From Muscardinus avellanarius (lineage: Eukaryota; Chordata; Mammalia; Rodentia; Gliridae): DNA of 64,000 bases. Of this stretch, positions 35,461 through 47,192 are shown piece by piece. Below the pieces are notes generated by a model. The model was not told the DNA's origin and made no database searches. It saw only the letters and a list, made by a program, of their open reading frames with translations. A program made the position numbers and the translations under genes. Each line of letters begins with the position of its first letter. Position 1 is the first letter of the stretch. The stretch is from NCBI GenBank assembly GCA_963383645.1, contig OY726572.1:73824184-73888183 (forward strand). The letters are read 5' to 3'.

Positions 35461-36903
35461 GTGTATGATGTAATGGTTTGGATTTAGAATATCTCCCTGC
35501 CCCACAGGAAAACAAGGAAGCAAGGGTGGAAGGGGGTATTGGTTACAAAAAGGGCCACTGGGGCATGGCCTGGAATTGTACAAGATCCTCTTCATTCCCT
35601 ACTCTCTCTCTCTTCTTCTGGCCTCCATGATATGAGAGTGCTTTTTGGTATCAGGGTCTAACTGTGCCAAGCACTACCATACATGTTGAGTGCTTAAAGT
35701 ATCCACAGGAGGTACGGCTTATTTCAATGGAGATTTTGCCTGAGAAAATGCAGGAGTTCATTATCTCTGAGCCTGAGAGGAACATTCTGATTGTAAACTG
35801 GCCATTGACATCTGTTGCAATCATGGATTTGAGTCATATCCTTGAATAAAATATATACATTGCACTCAAACACTTTTGTTTCAAGAAAGCTTGCTGTTTG
35901 GTGTTGTACCTTATTAATCTTGCTTTCTTCTTCTAAAGCACATTGAATTTCTTGCAATGCTACACAGGATCCACTTCTCTGAAACTTTTAAGATGTGTAA
36001 CTCAAGAAAAATGAATGTGAAAAAGGTTGGGAGGCAGACATAGGTTTTCCTGCAAAGAGAGAGAACGGCTAAGAAGATAGAAACTTTGGGCTTTTTTCTC
36101 TCATCTTTTCTAGGAATTCTGTAATAGGAAGAAAAATACCAAGTACATTAAGTCTCAGTTATATGCCAGATCATTTATATAATTAGACAAAGGATAAAGA
36201 TGTTGTTAGATAAATGAGGCTTTCTATAATTATGTAAAAGTGGACATGCAGTTGTAAATGATACAGGTAAAACTACTAGTTAAAAATTTAGAGAAAGAGA
36301 ACGCTCTTGAAGACAGCTCATCAAATGTTTCCTGGTGTTGTCCTTGGAAATTAGAAGTTTGGATGCTATTTAGTTCCTTTTAATTGTATTTTTCAAGTCT
36401 TCATAGAGAACACATTTTTTTATAAAGAAAATTTTGAAAGTAAGGTATGAGTGGCACATTGAAATGTCTCTTGGCTTCGCATGTAGTTATCTGTTCTTAT
36501 TCTTATTCTCCTTCTTTCACTGCAATCACTCTGTGGTTTTCATTTTTCTTTATTTTTATTCCATCATTTGATTCCACAGGAAAAGACCTAGGCCCGCCAT
36601 TGCTGAAACAGAACAAATAAAACACAAGTTAATCCTTCTCAGACTCTAGGAAAATCAGTTCTGAGTTGTTCATTCCTTTTCCCTGTATTGTCTGAATGTA
36701 GATGTTCAGTTATTAAGTAAGAAAGTGCTTACCTTACATGCAGGCCACTCTTCCACTTTTTAAACTCTGTCTTCTGCATGGTACTTTTTAAGAAATCAAT
36801 GTTCTATCACCAGCCTGCATCATTTTGCATTTTATTTAGAATTACCTCAAGCTTATGCACCATTGTTATGCATTCCAGTGCTTCAGGATTACCTAGAAAG
36901 CTA
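35461..36903. other. single-copy intron sequence
   Basis: No repeat or gene recognised. Confidence 0.4.
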
Positions 36904-37945
36904 ATCAAGAATATATTAGTTTGGTAGTTCGGTTTACTTTCTTTTGCGTAGATACCCAGAAGTGGAATTGCTGGATCAAATGGTAGATTTGTTCCCATTC
37001 TTCTGAGGATTATCCATACTGTTTTCCAAAGTGATTGCACTAATTTGCAATCCCACCAACAATGTTTTAGAGTTCCCACTTCTCCACATCCTTGCCAGCA
37101 TTTGTTGTTGTTTGTGTTTTGAATGATTGCCATTCTAGTTCGAGTTAGGTGAAATCTCAGGGTAGTTTTGATTTGCATCTCTCTGATTGCCAATGATATT
37201 GAGCATTTTTCATGCATTTTTTGGCCATTTGAATTTCTTCTTTCGTGAAGTGTCTACTTAGTTCGCATGCCCATTTTTTTTATTAGATTATTTTTTTTTA
37301 GTGTTGAGCTTCTTGAGTTCTCTGTATATTCTAGATATTAGTCCTCTATTGGAGGTGTAGGTGGCAAAAATCTTCTCCCATTCTGTTGACTCTCAGTTGA
37401 GGTCCTAATGCATGTGTATCTACATTCATAGCTGCACAATTCACCATAGCCAAACTATGGAACCAGCCAAGATGTCCATCAACAGATGAATGGATTACAA
37501 AACTGTGAGATAGGTACACAATAGAATTTTACTCAGCCATTAAAAAAACTAAATTACATCATTTTCAGGGAAATGGATGGACTTGGAGGACACTATGCTA
37601 AGTGAAATTAGTCAGTCACAAAAAAGTAAGAAATCAGATGCTCTCCCTAATATGTGAACGCTAAGGAGAAATGGGTCATAGGAGGAACTCTAGATGAAAA
37701 AAGAAATCCTATAGAGGAGCAAAGAAGACAACCTAAATGAGGGGATGGGAGGGGGGGAGAAGGAAATTATCTAAAACATACAATGTACCTAAACATATCG
37801 AAGTCAACCACTAAGCCAAGCAAGGGAAGGAGGGATGGAGGAATAGGGTGGGAATTGAGTAGGGGCTAAATGGGTGACGTGTACATGTACGTCTGCACAA
37901 TTTTTTCACCCCAATATGATGTATGAATATAATACACCAATAAAA
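36904..37945 (+). mobile_element. L1 LINE 3' end with 5' inversion
   Basis: 37400-37945 is sense: ORF2 C-terminus (ATGTCCATCAACAGATGAAT), 3' UTR, and an AATAAAAAATTAAG end. 36904-37398 is the adjacent upstream ORF2 segment in reverse, giving the minus-strand protein [18 protein letters not shown], then [16 protein letters not shown]. The inversion junction is at about 37399. The 136-codon minus frame is thus ORF2 plus flank and not a gene. Confidence 0.9.
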
Positions 37946-37979
37946 AATTAAGAAAAATAACATATTAAAGCTAAGCATC

Positions 37980-38298
<319 letters not shown>

Positions 38299-38358
38299 CA
38301 CAAAGAACAATTATAAAAGTACTCTTCCTTAAAACATTAACATTAAGTATTTTATTAC

Positions 38359-38413
38359 TAATTTTTTATTTTTTATTGGTGCATTGCAGTCATACATCTT
38401 AATGAAGTACATG
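38359..38413 (-). repeat. L1 3' terminus, severely truncated
   Basis: TTTTTATTGGTGCATTGCAG matches the terminal 3' UTR of the L1s at 31900 and 44800. Confidence 0.75.
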
Positions 38414-38564
38414 ATGGTAAAGTATTTTTAATTGGAGAAATATTTTGTTGCTTTTAAGCAAGAAACACAAGAATTAGAAGCAGCCTCTGTAACCAGGATA
38501 TTACAAACTCTTCTTACTGTACTGGGGAGATCAAGAAGATAGTGGTAGTAGTGTATTGATGATA

Positions 38565-38790
38565 ATGACTAAGCTCCCATCATGGGTTCAGCCTTGTGCT
38601 GAGTGCCTTGAATGCATCATCATTGATTTTAACTTTAATGACAGTATGTCAGAAGCTATTGTAATTTTCATACCCATTTTAGAGTTGAAGGGACTGAAAC
38701 ACAAAGATTGAAAAGCACTAACCTCACCTATTTAAAAATAATTGGATTGGAATTAGAATCTGAACCCAAATTTTTTGTGACTTTAAGACG
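38565..38790 (-). repeat. MIR SINE
   Basis: CATTTTAGAGTTGAAGGGAC, then GGAATTAGAATCTGAACCC, is antisense MIR in the correct order. Confidence 0.78.
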
Positions 38791-38814
38791 CTTTTTTTGC
38801 TTTTAATCTATGAG

Positions 38815-39250
38815 TATCTTAGTCAGCATTCTCACTGATGTAATACATAACAACTGACCACACAACATAGAGAAGGAAGCTGTATTTGCTCACAGTTTAG
38901 GAGATGTCAGCGTTCAGTCTTTATCAGGCAGAATTGCTGGAGCTCAAGGCATGACAGCAGGATGGAGACACAGACATAGAGAGATAGAGATAGAGAGAAA
39001 GAGAAACCAGGAATCTCTTCTCACATAGTGGAAGCCTGAAGCAAGAGAATCACGCAAGGATATTTAAAGACAAAAACACAGCGATCTATGGCTAAACCCA
39101 CAAAGATACACTTTCTCCAGCCACATCCCACCTTCTTAGGTTACAACACAGTAAATCCATTACAATAGGTTTATCCATTGATGAGATTATAATACTCCTG
39201 ACTCAATCAACCCTGAAAATTAATATATGACCTCTTCAGGGGCTATTCTG
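38815..39250 (-). mobile_element. MaLR (ORR1/MST-like) solo LTR
   Basis: In reverse, the block has TGTAATGGATTTACTGTG, AAGGTGGGATGTGGCTGG, a CT-rich centre and a terminal AGAATGCTGACTAAGATA. These are in the order of rodent MaLR LTRs. There is no internal viral sequence. Confidence 0.72.
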
Positions 39251-41078
39251 TATTTAATCATAACAATAAGTTAAAATGTGTAAAGTTTTTAGTACAGTAC
39301 TTGCACAACATATCTTTATATAAATGACATACATAAGTTGTTTTTTCCACTTGTTCATTTATTTGGTGATGTTAATTTTTCTTTCTTCCACCAGGTAATG
39401 GCAGCTAGTGGTAGGGTAGAGCGAAGCTTTACCATAGAAATACTTCTCTGATCTAGGTCAATAATTAAGGGAAGGAGATTATTATAATATGGACACAAAA
39501 AATTGTCCGATTCTGTTATCCCTTCTTTAGCACTCCATCTGCTTTCCTGTACATTCATAATTTTTCTCAGCTAATACCTTAGTATTATAGAAAAAGCAGC
39601 TCCCCAGGAAAGCAGCTAATTTTATCTTGATAAACTTACTTATCATTTTGTAATATAGATTTTCATTTTATTTCTGTAATCCTAAAACTACAGGGATATA
39701 AGATACATTAAAGTTATAGCTGATTTCAGATTGCCTTTTCTTTGGCATCTTTAACAACATGAGATCATTTGTATCTGCTTAAAATGAGCTTTTAGTTTTA
39801 ATTTAAACTGAATGAAATTACCTTCTCTTTATCTTGGAATAATCTCAGAAGTTAGCATGAGTTTTCCTTTTACAGATTGACATGTGTGTGTTCTCTCTCT
39901 CTCCCTCCCCCTTTTCCCCTCTCCCTCTATCTTCTCTGTCTTTCTCTTTTATGTCTCTCTCTTGTGGACATCTACCAGACTGCGTCCAGCAAGGCTTGCT
40001 GAGATGCTTGATGAGCTTCACCTAAGAGCTCAATTTTGACATCTAGTCACCCACTGACTTTGCAGCAGCGTTGTTGACAAATGTTCAGCGTCTGCTTGGT
40101 GGACTGTATATGGAAACTGGAAACTCATTTTGTTTAGGCATGGTTACTCAAGTAATGCTCAAGCCCCTACATGCTGTGAGGGGCTAGGACTGCTCGCTCA
40201 TCTTGGGGCCATCTATTCTGGGAGTAGCCCTACCTGAGCGGTCTATCCTTGCCCAAGCTAGGGCTTATACTGATTTAACCTATAGAATGTGGAACCAACC
40301 ATGTAGCCCTCCCCCCAGGTCCCTATGCACAGTAACTCTCCCCTTTTATTGAATAAGGGGATTTATTTTATTTTTGGAGATGCTGACTTAACCATTAATA
40401 CTTTATGCAGATTTATCTAGGTTAATTTATGGTTATTCTCCTACTAGCTCATCAAATTCACATTGGTTATAATGACCTTTTAAACGGCACTGGAAAAAGT
40501 TGAAAAAAAGGTAGCTTTCTTCTCCCTACCACACATATATTTGGGATAGGAAGGAGAAGAGATTTATGTAAACTTGCAGTCAGGGTGGGGCACTTGTGGA
40601 TTGCATATTCATATGGCTTAAAAATTCACCATTGTGCTAGTAGAAGAATGAATTTTTCAGTTTCTCCAAAATTGTTGTTGTATATCAAAGTTTTTATTTG
40701 TGCCTATGTGTAAAGACTAAGCAGGTTGGCATATAAAGTGTTTATTTATATAGATAGACTCTTTTAAACAGCCAACAGCACAATATATTTGCCCACATTT
40801 CTCAAGTATAAAAAGTATCACTGCCATGTTTTAAATAACTATAACACTAACTGGAATTAAATTGCATTCTGATCTGTCTATAAAATGATGAGATTTAAAA
40901 AAAAATTCTTCTGTGTCTTAGGATAAATTATGGGATGCACAGATTCTCAATGTTATAATTGACTTTGTTTAAATAAGCTAAATTTTGCTTAATAGGCAAG
41001 GTAGAATCATTTCCATTAAAATATTAAATGTATTATTTTACTCTAAATTAAGAAACCTATTATATTAACTATATTTTT
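39251..41078. other. intron sequence, mostly unassigned
   Basis: 39890-39962 is a pyrimidine tract. 39963-40350 is moderately GC-rich and could be an unidentified LTR or old element. The rest is AT-rich and single-copy. Confidence 0.35.
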
Positions 41079-41079
41079 T

Positions 41080-41462
41080 GGGGGGAGAGGTATTGAATTC
41101 AGGAGCATTTTACTTTTTAGTTACACCCCAGCCTTTTTAAATTTTTCTTTTGAAACAGTCTAGTTCAATTGCAGAAAATACTAGTGTCAATTTCAGTCCT
41201 CTGTATTGAGAAAGGGGGCAATGGAGAGGCAGCTGCGGGAGGCAGACACCAAGTGCTGTGTGCATCTGTGTACTGTGAACATGAATGGCATTAGGATGTG
41301 AGACCTAATAATAATATAATATATTATAATGAACCAAAAAATTCATTAAAAATAATAAATTTCTGAATGTCTCTCTAAATTGCTGAGATCTGCCTCGAAC
41401 CTGTAATCTTCCTGTCTCCACCTCCCAAGTACTAGGATGACAGGCATGTACAACCAAGCTGT
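41080..41462 (-). repeat. B1-dID SINE interrupted by an insertion
   Basis: The SINE tail half is at 41080-41183 and the head half at 41363-41462. About 180 bp of foreign sequence between them ends in an A-rich stretch near 41320-41355, as a + strand retroposed fragment would. Confidence 0.75.
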
Positions 41463-41639
41463 GCTTTCACACTCTTCATGAAGTTTATTGATGCTTTTGT
41501 GTTCCTGTGTATATTCTGCTACATGAAGCTGTGTGCTTTCTTTCTCTACTCACCCTAGCTGGATATCCACCCACTGATACAGTATCAGTCTGGTCCTCAA
41601 TAGTTATGATAATTTTCACCTTTATTTCCTTTTATTGGA

Positions 41640-42385
41640 CTCCTTTGCATAAATATGTACCTGACTCCTGAATTATCATCATTCACCCATAGCCCCACCT
41701 CTCTTCTGTCTCCACGTCTAAGGCTCTGGGTCCCCAAAGCCATTGCTGACGTTGCCAGATCTCCTCCATACTCCCTTTCCCCTTACATCATGGTGTCAGT
41801 TTTCCTAGCCCAGGTTCCATCTTTGCTGTCTCAGACTATAACTACATCTGCCCTCTTAACTGGTTTCTCTGTCCTACGCATGTCCTTTCCGGTTTATTTT
41901 ATGTAATGTACCTAAAATAATCTTCCCCAAATAAAAGTCTATTAATGTCACTTCCCTCTGTTCAGGAATGAGTCCAAATCTTTCCCAGGGTGACCCAGGC
42001 TCGGCCACCTCTCCCCAGCCGCTTCCTCTGTGATCTACACCTCGCCTGGATCTCCAGGTTCCAGAGCCCCATGCAGGCTCATTTTTCCTAAAATTCCTTT
42101 CCATCCTGGTGCTCCTGGGGAGCACCTCTCTGTCTTTCACAGTTAATGAAAGCCAACAGCTTCCCCCACTAATCTCACGCTAATTAAGCCAAGCATTAAG
42201 TCTCTCCTGTCCTGCCAGAATTCTAAAGCATCCTATGTTTACTACAACAGATATTCACTGTATTCTGATCTTGTGTTTGCAAGCTCATTTTCCCAGGAGA
42301 CTGTGAACTACAGGGGACCAGATGCCATCTTTTTAAATTGCAGGGCCTAGCACAGATTCCTACAATTGTTGAATAGTTTCAGCTC
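41640..42385 (+). repeat. L2 LINE fragment
   Basis: Coding-strand-like order of L2 3' motifs, ending with a GGGCCTAGCACAGATTCCT box and GTTGAATAGTT just before 42385. The open frames at 41655-41906 + and 41874-42140 - fall inside it. Confidence 0.62.
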
Positions 42386-42901
42386 TCTCTCAATGTTCTA
42401 GGTATTAAAGAACCAGCTCCCAGAAGAGGATTAGAAGACTGGATCTAGGATTTCTGGGAACTCTGTTCTTGTCTTATTATTTCAATTAAAGAGGCCAATG
42501 TCTTAAGTTTCATTCCTCTATGGGGCTGTTAACTTTCTCCCTCGGATGTTGGTAGCCTCAGCTAGTTGTCTCATAATCACTATCAGTTCCAAGGGGAACG
42601 AAAAGAGAAGATGGCTAAGCTCAGGGCTAGTTCAGCTTAGCTTTTGATAAATTAAATTAAATCATCTTCCTTACTGAGGTTAAAAGTATGATTTTTACAC
42701 TTCAATATAAAATATACACCTTGTTTTGCCCATAGCACCTTTTCACATTTACTGATGGCTTGACTTGAAAGGCTGTCTGCTCGTTGGAGGTGACCCAGGT
42801 ACCACCTGGTGAAAACAATAATCGTCTACCCGCAGACCTTTCAGGTGATCAGCCTCTAAGAATCCTGCCACCTAACATGCATCTCCATGTTTGCCTTCCA
42901 G
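42386..42901. other. intron sequence preceding the exon
   Basis: Single-copy. Acceptor pyrimidines are at 42880-42900. Confidence 0.5.
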
Positions 42902-43068
42902 GTGAGACAATGCGGATCGCATCTTCTGAGTTTGCTGATGACCCGTGCTCGTCAGTGAAGCGCGGCACCATGGTGCGGGCCGCCAGGGCTTTGCTGTCAG
43001 CTGTGACACGCTTACTCATCCTGGCAGACATGGCGGACGTCATGAGACTTCTGTCTCACCTGAAAATT
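42902..43068 (+). CDS. CTNNA2: CTNNA2 internal exon, about residues 100-155
   Basis: This 167 nt exon follows a pyrimidine-rich stretch ending in CCAG and is followed by the donor GTACGT. It enters with two bases of a split glycine codon (phase 1) and ends on a complete ATT codon. The translation runs from GETMRIASSEFADDP through VRAARALLSAVTRLLILADM to MRLLSHLKI. These are helices of the N-terminal vinculin-homology region, where alpha-catenins bind beta-catenin and dimerise. An ATG-initiated reading upstream (from 42784) is simply intron that happens to be open, and the real exon starts at the AG. There are no stops or frameshifts. In usual CTNNA numbering this corresponds to about exon 4, but the exon number is inferred. 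Confidence 0.96.
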
Positions 43069-43514
43069 GTACGTATGTTAAGAACGTATTGAATGCTTTC
43101 TTTACGCTCCACATCGATCCCTTGTTTTGAATCACCTTCATGGTACCCCGTCCAACTTTTCTAAAGACAAAATTATATTCTGTAACATAGCAAACACTCC
43201 CTTGAATTGCTTTCCTTCAGCCAAAACACAGGAGTTTTGGATTCCCATAGACTCAGAGGTGTGTGGGTAATTCAAGCTATGACTGGGTATCTGGCCAAAT
43301 GACCACCTATGTCAACCTTCGATGGATCATATGTCCCCCATATACTGTTATGTGCTCCAGTCTTGTTCTTCTGCAGATATTTGGATTTTGAGCCTATGTT
43401 AGTCTCAAAATTTTAGCAATAAAGTGGTACTCCCCACCCACATGGGCAGAATCAATCTTGTCATACCAAACTTGGCACCTAACATACCTGGATTAGGGCT
43501 CGTTACCCTACTTT

Positions 43515-43966
43515 GCCGGAGCCAGCCGGCAAAAGTACGGGTTCCAAAGAGAGGAGTGAGGATGAAATAATATAACTCTTAAGAATTAAATTCCAAAAAT
43601 TATTTATGCCTAAACATGGAAGGATTGCCAGTCAACTCCAGGGTCGATATCTCTACTGGTCGATACTGGAGCTTCTTCTCTAGTGGTATTTATAGATTTA
43701 GCTTTAAGTTACCCTGAAGGGAAAGAGTTCAAAGTCAAACAATACCCTGTTGCAACACAAAGGACACAAACCTAGCCTTAGCTCAGACAGAACAATAGCA
43801 TCATTAGCATTAATTACTTTGAAGCCTCCTTGACCCCAAACCTTGTTGACTCTGGGCAGAAGGACAGTCAGAAGTATGCTTTTAGTAAAGATAAGGGGAA
43901 GACCTTAATGGCTCCCCATACCACTTAAACTCGAACCCCTTTATATATACCTCGCTCTTCATCCAT
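43515..43966 (+). mobile_element. possible LTR fragment
   Basis: The block starts GCCGGAGCCAGCCGGC and carries a TATA-like TTTATATATACC at 43940-43951. After the nested SINE it appears to resume to a GGGTCACACA end near 44322. This resembles an ERVK-type solo LTR, but no flanking duplication was found. Confidence 0.35.
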
Positions 43967-44006
43967 CTTTCTTTCTTTCTTTCTCTCTCTCTCTCTTCCT
44001 TCCTTC

Positions 44007-44082
<76 letters not shown>

Positions 44083-44084
44083 TG
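43967..44084. repeat. (TTTC)n tract, tail of the adjacent SINE
   Basis: About 117 bp of TTTC units with CT interruptions near 43980-44000. Confidence 0.95.
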
Positions 44085-44270
44085 GTGGTACTGGGGTTTC
44101 TGGAAGCCCTTCTACCTCTGGGCTACACTCCCAGACCTATTTTTTAAATATTTTTATTTGGAAACAGAGTCTCTTAAGCCAGCGCAGCTGGCTTCAAACC
44201 TGCGAGATCCTCCTGTCTCCACCTCCCAAGGCGCGGGGATTACAAGTGTGCACCACCAGGCCCGGCTTCT
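44085..44270 (-). repeat. B1-dID SINE, short-linker subfamily
   Basis: Complete minus-strand copy with the CTCTTAAGCCAGCGCAG and TTTCTGGAAGCCCTTCTACC markers. The ORFs on both strands are repeat artefacts. Confidence 0.95.
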
Positions 44271-44789
44271 TTTATTTTTTTTTAAATCAACTAGTGAAAG
44301 TGGAATCCTACCCGGGTCACACATTTCCTGGAACAAAGACTAAGATAACCTCTCTAGTTGGGCCTTTCTGTTTTTCTAGCTATTGAGTGCTATTAAGTTG
44401 CAACCATGAAGCTTTAACTTTTTGAACAAAGACACTGAAATACATCTGCTCTGCCAAGAAACTCCCTAGTCCATGTCCTCTGGACTCAGTTATTAGACAG
44501 TTGGCACCCACCTAGCACTTATCTCAAAATCTTTAGATGATGGAATGTGAATTATAGACCTTCCTTTTTTGGGGAACCAGCCAGTTGTTAGCTTGGTCCC
44601 CTAGACCTGGGATACTGGCTTTTCATGATCCCTGTCTATAGATCAAGGCTTTATTGTCTTTGTCAGTAAAATGAAGCAGATTGAGATGACAGAGGTGAGA
44701 TAGGAGGTACCTTGCCTTTCTCCAAGGGGCCAAATAGTTTCTTAAGCTGTAAGTGTTAGAAATATTGGGTATGATCTTTTTATTTTATT

Positions 44790-44978
44790 TTATTATTTTT
44801 TTATTTTATTTATTTATTTTTTTAATTTTTAATTGGTGCGCTGTATTCATACATCATAGTGGGATACATACTTTTGTAGACATATATGCACACATTGCCC
44901 AGTCAGCTCCCACCCGATCCCCACCCCATTCTCTCCCTATCCCTCCCTCCCATGCTTGGCTTAGTGGTTGACATCTAG
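44790..44978 (-). mobile_element. L1 3' UTR, 5'-truncated
   Basis: TTAATTGGTGCGCTGTATTC through CATGCTTGGCTTAGTGGTTG. It is the same 3' terminus as at 31900. Confidence 0.85.
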
Positions 44979-45179
44979 TATTAAAGCAATTTATCAAAAA
45001 TTAAAAATGATAATCTCACATAACAGTTTCATTTGTCTGATACCAAGCTTTTGATGACTTAAAGATAACATTTCAATATTTCTTTTTGCTTTCTTTCTTA
45101 CCAGAGAATCTATTTTTTCTATTTTTTAGGTGAAACTATCATATATTTATATATTTATTTTTCAGAAAAAAAATCTATC

Positions 45180-45645
45180 CTAATATGGAATATGGACTCT
45201 AGATACCCAAAATGACTTTGAAAAAGAACAAAGCTAGAAGATGTATATTTTCTGATTTCAAACCATATAAAGCTACAATAATTGAAACAGTGTGGTACTA
45301 TTCTAAAGGCAGATATATAAACCATTGGAGTTAAATAAAAGCCTAGAGCTAAATTCTTCCCTATATTGTCAAGTTATTTTTGATAAGGTTTCCACGAACA
45401 TTTGGTGGGGGGAATAATAATCTTTTAACTAAATATTGTTGAAAAATAATAATTACATGGAAAAGAATAAAATTGGACCCTTACCTAATCCCATATACAA
45501 GTGTTAACTCAAAATAGATAAAAGACCTAAATATAAATCTTAAGACTATAAACTTTTAGGAGAAAATCTGGGTCATAAAACCTCACAACATTGAAATTGG
45601 CAGTGATTTCTTGGTTATGATTTCAATGGCACAGGCAACAGAAGA
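45180..45645 (+). repeat. old L1 ORF2 fragment
   Basis: AAAATGACTTTGAAAAAGAA, then ACAGTGTGGTACTATTCT and AAAAGAATAAAATTGGACCC, follow ORF2 order. It has many indels. Confidence 0.8.
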
Positions 45646-45690
45646 GTATACAAACTCCCTAAAAAATAAAAGAGGAATAATACTGGAGCA

Positions 45691-46548
45691 ATGAATGCTC
45701 ACAATCCCACAACATCAGAACCCGATAAAACAGAAAATCAGAGATTTCTAGAAGATCAAATCAGGAAAATAACTGTAGAAATAATAGAGGTGCTTCGAAA
45801 AGAACTCAGAGAGAGCCAAAAACAGATAAAGGATGCAATTAATGAAGTAAAGCCCTCAATTCAAAGCACAAACAACCGATTAGACCACATGGAGAACAGA
45901 ATCTCGCTCTTAGAAGATGATCATTCCAAAAATGAACGCATAGTTTCTAATCTAGAAAAAAATATCCGACAGCAGGAATCTGATATTGAAGAAATATGGG
46001 CCCATTTTAAGAGAGCTAACCTAAGAATAATTGGAATAGAGGAGGGAAAAGAAAGTGAAACCAAAGGGATCAACAATCTCTTCAAGGAAGTAATAGCAGA
46101 AAATTTTCCAGACATAGAGCAAGAGGTCTATACACAGGTCCAGGAAACTTATAGAACTCCCTTTAGACAGGATCGGAGAAGAGGATCCCCACGCCACATA
46201 ATTGTCAAAATGACCAATGTGGAAGCCAAGCAGAGAATCTTAAAGGCAACAAAAACAAAGGGACAAGTGACATTCAGAGGCAAACCAATTAGAATCACTC
46301 CAGACTTCCCAAACCAAGTCATGAGAGCCAGAAGGGCTTGGAGTAACATATTCCAAACTCTGAAAGAAAACAACTTCCAGCCAAAAATTTCCTACCCAGC
46401 AAAACTTTCTATCAAATTAGATGGGGAAATAAGAAGCTTCCATGACAAACAGAAACTGAAGGGATTTATGTCTTCAAAACCAGCACTAGAGAAAATACTC
46501 AAAGAGATTAACTACAAAGAAGAAATAGGTAACACACATCAGAACTAG
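45691..46548 (+). CDS. L1 ORF1p-like open frame, 285 codons
   Basis: This is a retrotransposon RNA-binding chaperone and not a host gene. Residues 1-105 are heptad-like coiled coil (KELRESQKQIKDAINEVK). An RRM-like part starts near NLRIIGIEEGKESETKG. The C-terminal domain has RHIIVKMTNVEAKQRILKAT and NFQPKISYPAKLSIKLDGEI. The frame is unbroken and close to usual ORF1p length (about 340), and the N-terminal basic tail seems missing, so the ATG at 45691 may not be the original start. No ORF2 or L1 3' end follows. Expression is unlikely without a promoter, but the intact frame is notable. Confidence 0.88.
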   Translation: MNAHNPTTSEPDKTENQRFLEDQIRKITVEIIEVLRKELRESQKQIKDAINEVKPSIQSTNNRLDHMENRISLLEDDHSKNERIVSNLEKNIRQQESDIEEIWAHFKRANLRIIGIEEGKESETKGINNLFKEVIAENFPDIEQEVYTQVQETYRTPFRQDRRRGSPRHIIVKMTNVEAKQRILKATKTKGQVTFRGKPIRITPDFPNQVMRARRAWSNIFQTLKENNFQPKISYPAKLSIKLDGEIRSFHDKQKLKGFMSSKPALEKILKEINYKEEIGNTHQN

Positions 46549-46667
46549 AGAAACATGACTTTCCATCCAACAGACAACTAAGATTGGTTATCTGTGGAGA
46601 TTCATTATTTATGTTAGTCTTTTACCTATCTCTAAAGGGTATTGTTTGCCTTTATTGTTGTTAATTT

Positions 46668-46795
46668 CTAGGATTTCTAGTTGGAATATTAATATACCTT
46701 CAGATATAGCATTGGGAAATATTTTATCCCATTCTATTAGTAACTGTTAACTCTGTTTACATTGTCTTTGGATATACAATATGTTTTTTTATTTT
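46668..46795 (-). repeat. old L1 ORF2 fragment
   Basis: GGGAAATATTTTATCCCATT, then TTAACTCTGTTTACATTG, is antisense ORF2. It lies just 3' in L1 coordinates of the piece at 45180-45645 but in the opposite orientation. Confidence 0.65.
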
Positions 46796-47100
46796 TTAGG
46801 GTATGATCTTTACAGGAGCTAGTGCTAATAAAAAGGCAAGGTTTCTAAGCTATGCATAAACTCTACAGTATTTTGCAAAATGTTAAAATCTAAGACCTCC
46901 AGCCTGAGATCCTTGATTGTAAATATATAAAATGAAGTACAACTCTTCATGGATTTCATACAGGACACTAAGGGGCCAATAGACATAAGATTAGATTTTT
47001 TTTTAGAGAGAAGAGGGCTTAAAAATCCAGGGGAGGCTCTGGCAAACTGGGTGAAGTGAGCAATTAGAGGACACACTTTTTCTAAAGACATTCAGGGACA

Positions 47101-47192
47101 GCCTAGCATTGTAGCTAACCACACGGCCACTGAAGTCAGACTAATCGGCTTAACATTGGTGTGGCTTCCATCTGCCAGCTACATTTATAATA
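47101..47192 (+). repeat. MIR-like fragment
   Basis: CATTGTAGCTAACCACACGG, then ACTGAAGTCAGACTAATCGG, resembles the MIR 5' half. Confidence 0.5.

Noticed and set aside
36807..37217. 136-codon minus-strand open frame
   Set aside because: L1 ORF2 sequence plus flanking intron.
42784..42901. in-frame extension upstream of the first CTNNA2 exon
   Set aside because: The clear acceptor AG at 42900-42901 and the known protein sequence place the exon start at 42902.
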